This document shows, one piece after another, positions 60,799-64,000 of a stretch of 64,000 bases of DNA. A model generated the notes under the pieces. It did no database searches. It was given only the letters and a program-made list of their open reading frames with translations, and had not been told where the DNA came from. A program made the translations under genes and the position numbers. The DNA comes from an uncultured Marinococcus sp. Lineage in GTDB: Bacteria > Bacillota > Bacilli > Bacillales > Marinococcaceae. Each line of letters starts with the position of its first letter. Within the stretch, counting starts at the first letter, position 1. The stretch covers positions 310,001-374,000 of the forward strand of contig NZ_CANLSU010000003.1 of assembly GCF_947493875.1 (NCBI RefSeq), in the 5' to 3' direction.

Positions 60799-62046
60799 TT
60801 AGATGAGGAAATTAAACAGCGTTTCCTCTTTATTGATTTCTGTATATTTGATGCCGCGGTCTTTCATTCTCGTCAGAAGCTTATCGTAGTCCGACGGATA
60901 GGTGACCTCGATGCCGACAAGCGCCGGCCCGTTGGATTTATTGTTTTTCTTGTTGTATTCAAAACGGGTAATATCGTCGTCCGGGCCGAGTACATCATGA
61001 AGGAATTCCCGTAGTGCGCCGGCACGCTGCGGAAAATTCACAATGAAGTAATGCTGCAGTCCTTCATAGATCAATGATTTCTCCCTCATTTCTTCCATGC
61101 GGCCGATATCATTGTTTCCTCCGCTGACGATACAAACGACCGTTTTTCCTTTAATTTCTTCTTTATGAAAATCAAGAGCCGCAATTGACAGGGCACCCGC
61201 TGGTTCAGCCACAACGGCATTTTCATTGTACAGTTCCAGAATAGTTGTACATATCTTGCCCTCAGGTACGAGCGTGATGCTGTCAAGCAGATCCTTACAA
61301 ACGTCATATGTGAGCTCCCCCACCCGCTTCACAGCAGCCCCGTCAACAAACTTGTCAATGTAGTCGAGAGAGACGACACCCTGATTTTCAATGGATGCTT
61401 TCATACCTGGAGCTCCGGCAGGCTCACAGCCGATAATCTTCGTTGCAGGGGAAATCGAGTTTACGTACGTGCCAACGCCGGATACGAGTCCGCCTCCACC
61501 GATGCAGGAAAATAAATAATCGATCGGCTCTTCAATATCATTCATAATTTCCATTCCGACAGTGCCCTGACCAGCGATCACTTTTTCGTTGTTAAACGGA
61601 TGCACAAATTCCATGTCGTGTGCTTCGCCGTAAGCATTGGCTTCGTAATAGGCATCGTCAAACGTGTCGCCCGTAAGTACTACTTCCACGTATTCCTTTC
61701 CAAATAACTTCACCTGCGAAATTTTCTGGCGCGGAGTCGTGTTTGGCATAAAAATATGACCCTTCACCTTCAGCGCCTGGCAGGAGTAAGCCACGCCCTG
61801 AGCGTGGTTTCCAGCGCTTGCACATACCACTCCGTTTTCAAGCTTCTCCTTGGGAATGCTGCTCATCATATAGTACGCCCCGCGGATTTTAAATGAGCGC
61901 ACCACCTGGAGGTCCTCCCGTTTTAAATAAATATTGGCCCCGTAACGTTCAGAAAGCACCTGGTTTTTCTGCAATGGGGTATGCGTGACCACGTCTTTCA
62001 GCGTTTGATTTGCGATGATAATGTCTTCAATGTGTATATTCCCCAT
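60799..62046 (-). CDS. ilvA: Threonine dehydratase (threonine ammonia-lyase)
   Basis: Biosynthetic-type IlvA: PLP-dependent deamination of threonine to 2-oxobutyrate, the first step to isoleucine. PLP Lys53 is in VVRSFKIRGAY. Also seen are CASAGNHAQGVA, the phosphate-binding IGGGGLVSGVGTY and VCIVSGGNNDIGR. The C-terminal ACT-like regulatory domain (about 325-415) is single, as in B. subtilis (422 aa) rather than doubled as in E. coli. AGAAAGGAACG precedes the ATG. It has its own promoter and a GC-rich leader hairpin, and no other ilv/leu gene lies nearby. Its product, 2-oxobutyrate, is also a possible end product of the operon at 34884-41087. Confidence 0.96.
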   Translation of the reverse strand: MGNIHIEDIIIANQTLKDVVTHTPLQKNQVLSERYGANIYLKREDLQVVRSFKIRGAYYMMSSIPKEKLENGVVCASAGNHAQGVAYSCQALKVKGHIFMPNTTPRQKISQVKLFGKEYVEVVLTGDTFDDAYYEANAYGEAHDMEFVHPFNNEKVIAGQGTVGMEIMNDIEEPIDYLFSCIGGGGLVSGVGTYVNSISPATKIIGCEPAGAPGMKASIENQGVVSLDYIDKFVDGAAVKRVGELTYDVCKDLLDSITLVPEGKICTTILELYNENAVVAEPAGALSIAALDFHKEEIKGKTVVCIVSGGNNDIGRMEEMREKSLIYEGLQHYFIVNFPQRAGALREFLHDVLGPDDDITRFEYNKKNNKSNGPALVGIEVTYPSDYDKLLTRMKDRGIKYTEINKEETLFNFLI

Positions 62047-62129
62047 ACAAGCAACGTTCCTTTCTACTTAGCGTGCGTCCACTTCAACTGTGAATGCCCG
62101 GTTAACATGATTAGTGTAAATGCTCGAAA

Positions 62130-62152
62130 GCGGCGGAGAATGTCTCCGCCGC
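62130..62152 (-). promoter_or_regulatory. GC-rich hairpin in the ilvA leader
   Basis: Perfect 10-bp stem (GCGGCGGAGA and its complement) with a 3-nt loop, about 20 nt downstream of the predicted ilvA transcription start. It is followed by TTTCG, not a real U-tract. No T-box sequence was found. Confidence 0.5.
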
Positions 62153-62178
62153 CTTTTGATCCCGTTCAAACCCCTACT

Positions 62179-62206
62179 ATTATAACATGAATATGCACAC
62201 TGAAAA
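62179..62206 (-). promoter_or_regulatory. Sigma-A promoter of ilvA
   Basis: On the minus strand: TTTTCA (62201-62206), 16-bp spacer, TATAAT (62179-62184). Confidence 0.55.
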
Positions 62207-62265
62207 GCCGTCCGTTTTCCTGCTTTATGCGAAGGGTACATAAATGTTAATACCGGCAGTTCTTT

Positions 62266-62289
62266 ACCCGCCCCAATCTTTGGTATAAT
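62266..62289 (+). promoter_or_regulatory. Promoter of the phasin-like gene
   Basis: TATAAT at 62284-62289 has a weak -35 (TTTACC about 15 bp upstream), about 45 bp before the start codon. Confidence 0.45.
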
Positions 62290-62332
62290 GTTAATAGTAC
62301 ACTTTTTCACAAAACATAAAGGGGGATTTTTC

Positions 62333-62641
62333 ATGAACGACATGCTGAAAAAAGGATTTTTTCTGGGACTTGGAGCCGCTTCATATGGGCGGGAAAAGGT
62401 ACAGACATATCTCGATGACCTCGTAACCAAGGGAAAGATCACACCCAGGGAAGCTGACGAGTGGAAAGAGGAAATGATTCAACGGGGTTCGGCTCAAAGC
62501 GACTCCTGGAACAGCCAGGCGAAAAACTCCTTCGAAAATCGGATGGAAAGCATGGGCATCGCCACCAAGCGTGATATTGACCGTCTCGAACAAAAGCTCG
62601 ATGCCATTGAAAAGGCGATGCACAAACCAGAGGACGAATAA
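62333..62641 (+). CDS. Phasin/PhaI-like coiled-coil protein
   Basis: A 102-aa protein. An amphipathic N-terminus (MLKKGFFLGLGAASYGREK) is followed by YLDDLVTKGKITPREADEW and a C-terminal coiled coil (KRDIDRLEQKLDAIEKAM). This resembles polyhydroxyalkanoate-granule-associated (PhaI/phasin superfamily) small proteins. Such genes often precede aarF/ubiB genes in Firmicutes, as here, so the role may be in membrane lipid or quinone handling rather than PHA. AAAGGGGG lies 8 nt upstream of the ATG at 62333; the frame is open further upstream without a ribosome-binding site. Confidence 0.8.
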   Translation: MNDMLKKGFFLGLGAASYGREKVQTYLDDLVTKGKITPREADEWKEEMIQRGSAQSDSWNSQAKNSFENRMESMGIATKRDIDRLEQKLDAIEKAMHKPEDE

Positions 62642-62673
62642 CCGCCAATTTTAATTAAAGGAAGGAACGCTTC

Positions 62674-64000
62674 ATGGCTATAACAAAAAGTATCCGGCAC
62701 GCAAATCGATACAGAAAGATTGCTACTACGCTTGCGAAACACGGCTTCGGATATATTTTGCAGGAAGTGGGACTTTTTCATATTCTTTCTCTTCCCAAGC
62801 GCATCATGTCGGATCCCAATGACTGGAACACGCAGTCGATCGGGGTCCGTCTTCGGCTTGTTGTGGAGGAGCTTGGCCCTGCGTTCATCAAACTCGGCCA
62901 GCTTGTAAGCACCCGCAGGGATATTTTCCCTCCGTCCATTGTGGATGAACTTGCAAAGCTGCAGGATCACGTTCCCCCGTTTCCATACGAAACGGCCAAA
63001 TCGGTGATCGAGCATGACCTTCATGAACCCCTTGGCAATATTTATTCCTATTTTGATGAAACTCCCATCGCCGCGGCTTCCATCGGCCAGGTACATAAAG
63101 CGGTTCTCCATGACGGCCGGGATGTTGTTGTAAAGATCAGCCGGCCGCATATTAAAGAAATTATCGAACAGGACATCGATATTCTGCGGGATCTGGCCCG
63201 GCTTCTCACCCAGCGGTTTCAATGGGCCCGGTTCTATCAGCTTCAGGATGTTGTAGAGGAGTATGTATCTGCTATACGGGATGAATTTGATTACTTTACT
63301 GAAGCCCGAAATGTGGAAAAAATGTCCCGGACCCTTCAGCATTTTGATTCTGTCCAGGTGCCTGAAGTGTATGAAGCCTGGTCGTCACGCCGCGTTCTGA
63401 CCATTGAATATATCGATGGCTATAAGCTTTCCGAGCTTAATTACTCCACTGCCGAGTTTGATAAAAAGAAGCTTGCTCACCATCTGGTGGATTCCTTTTT
63501 ACACCAGGTGCTTCGCACCGGCTTCTTTCACAGCGACCCTCATCCCGGGAATCTGCTTTTTAAAGAGGGAAACGTGGTCGCCTACATTGACTTCGGCCAG
63601 GTCGGCCGCTTGAGCAAAAGCATGCGCAGGCAGTTCATTAACTATGTTATCGCCATGACAAGGCGAAACACCCGGGACGTAGCGGCAGCTATCTATGAAA
63701 TGGCCGATTTTCCGGAAGATATGGATACAGAAATTTTTGAAGAAGATGTGGAATACCTTCTGTCCAAATATTACGACACGCCGTTTAAAGATATTGAAAT
63801 CGGTGCAGCCATCAATGATGTATTTTCCACCTCCCACCGGTACGGCATCAGCATCCATAAAGAGTTTACGATGCTTGCTAAAGCCATTATTACCATTGAA
63901 TCCATTGCCACCGATCTCGACCCGGACTTAAGCATCGTCGAAATTGCCGAGCCCTACGGCAGGATGCTCGTTAAAGAACGCCTGAACCCGCGCGACCGGA
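62674..64000 (+). CDS. AarF/UbiB (ABC1) family atypical kinase, partial
   Basis: The first 442 codons of an ABC1/UbiB-type protein-kinase-like ATPase; it continues beyond the right edge. Visible hallmarks are LGPAFIKLGQLVSTRRDIFP (the KxGQ motif that blocks the substrate pocket), the Ala-rich loop AAASIGQVHKA, the VAIK-like lysine in VVVKISRP, FFHSDPHPGNLLF and the metal-binding YIDFGQVGRL. Members support ubiquinone/menaquinone biosynthesis or lipid homeostasis at the membrane. AAAGGAAGG lies about 8 nt upstream of the ATG, 32 bp after the phasin-like gene, indicating one operon. The C-terminal transmembrane helices expected for the family would lie outside the window. Confidence 0.93.
   Translation, partial: MAITKSIRHANRYRKIATTLAKHGFGYILQEVGLFHILSLPKRIMSDPNDWNTQSIGVRLRLVVEELGPAFIKLGQLVSTRRDIFPPSIVDELAKLQDHVPPFPYETAKSVIEHDLHEPLGNIYSYFDETPIAAASIGQVHKAVLHDGRDVVVKISRPHIKEIIEQDIDILRDLARLLTQRFQWARFYQLQDVVEEYVSAIRDEFDYFTEARNVEKMSRTLQHFDSVQVPEVYEAWSSRRVLTIEYIDGYKLSELNYSTAEFDKKKLAHHLVDSFLHQVLRTGFFHSDPHPGNLLFKEGNVVAYIDFGQVGRLSKSMRRQFINYVIAMTRRNTRDVAAAIYEMADFPEDMDTEIFEEDVEYLLSKYYDTPFKDIEIGAAINDVFSTSHRYGISIHKEFTMLAKAIITIESIATDLDPDLSIVEIAEPYGRMLVKERLNPRDR

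Noticed and set aside
62047-62332. T-box leader for ilvA
   Set aside because: I looked for the AGGGTGGNACCGCG antiterminator sequence and a specifier loop on the minus strand and found neither.
1-64000. CRISPR arrays, IS elements, prophage, tRNA and rRNA genes
   Set aside because: Read through on both strands: no regularly spaced repeats, transposase or phage genes, tRNA-like cloverleaf or rRNA sequence were seen.

Overview
The window is an ordinary chromosomal stretch of a low-to-mid GC Gram-positive, most probably a halophilic or haloalkaliphilic member of the Bacillaceae. Supporting signs are B. subtilis-type operons (addBA-sbcDC, odhAB, gltAB, ndoAI-ndoA, kapB, ydbST, a ypgR-like gene), strong AGGAGG ribosome-binding sites with several TTG/GTG starts, many U-tract terminators, very acidic exported proteins, and a probable catabolic operon for the compatible solute ectoine. 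No rRNA, tRNA, IS element, prophage or CRISPR array was seen.

Layout. 1-3610: a partial CNT nucleoside permease, uncharacterised genes, an Ntn-type amidohydrolase and a CHY zinc-finger protein. 3711-8747: a poly-gamma-glutamate locus on the plus strand in the order ggt/capD-like, pgsE-like, pgsB, pgsC, pgsA. 8899-20483: the minus-strand repair operon addB-addA-sbcD-sbcC. 20628-25382: a small unknown gene and odhAB (2-oxoglutarate dehydrogenase E1/E2). 25845-30581: a HAD phosphatase, a YjiH-type membrane protein, several unknowns and an EndoAI/EndoA toxin-antitoxin pair. 30794-32442: dapA under a lysine riboswitch, then yidD.

32413-43001 is the most interesting block. A minus-strand operon encodes a Cys/Met-metabolism PLP enzyme, an M20 amidohydrolase, a homoserine dehydrogenase, an aldehyde dehydrogenase and a DoeA-type ectoine hydrolase. 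Two transporters follow behind a terminator, and a divergent PucR-type regulator flanks the operon. I read it as a Firmicutes version of ectoine catabolism: ectoine to N-acetyl-diaminobutyrate to diaminobutyrate to aspartate semialdehyde, then to aspartate (ALDH) or homoserine/2-oxobutyrate (HSD plus PLP lyase). It lacks the class III aminotransferase and the AstE-like deacetylase of the classical proteobacterial clusters. This is inference.

43043-64000: kapB with a small membrane protein, gltAB, an NRDE protein, a TelA-family protein with two unknown co-directional genes, ydbST with a ypgR/cvfC-like HEAT protein, a phosphoesterase, two overlapping thioredoxin-fold genes, a DJ-1/PfpI protein, a DUF3891-like protein, ilvA, a phasin-like coiled-coil protein and a partial AarF/UbiB kinase.

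Beyond genes, a 16-bp motif (TACAGTA-N2-TGAAATT) recurs in three intergenic regions. Two copies sit at nearly the same distance upstream of the extended -10 promoters of addB and of the kapB operon. I could not run searches; all family assignments are from reading the translated sequence.
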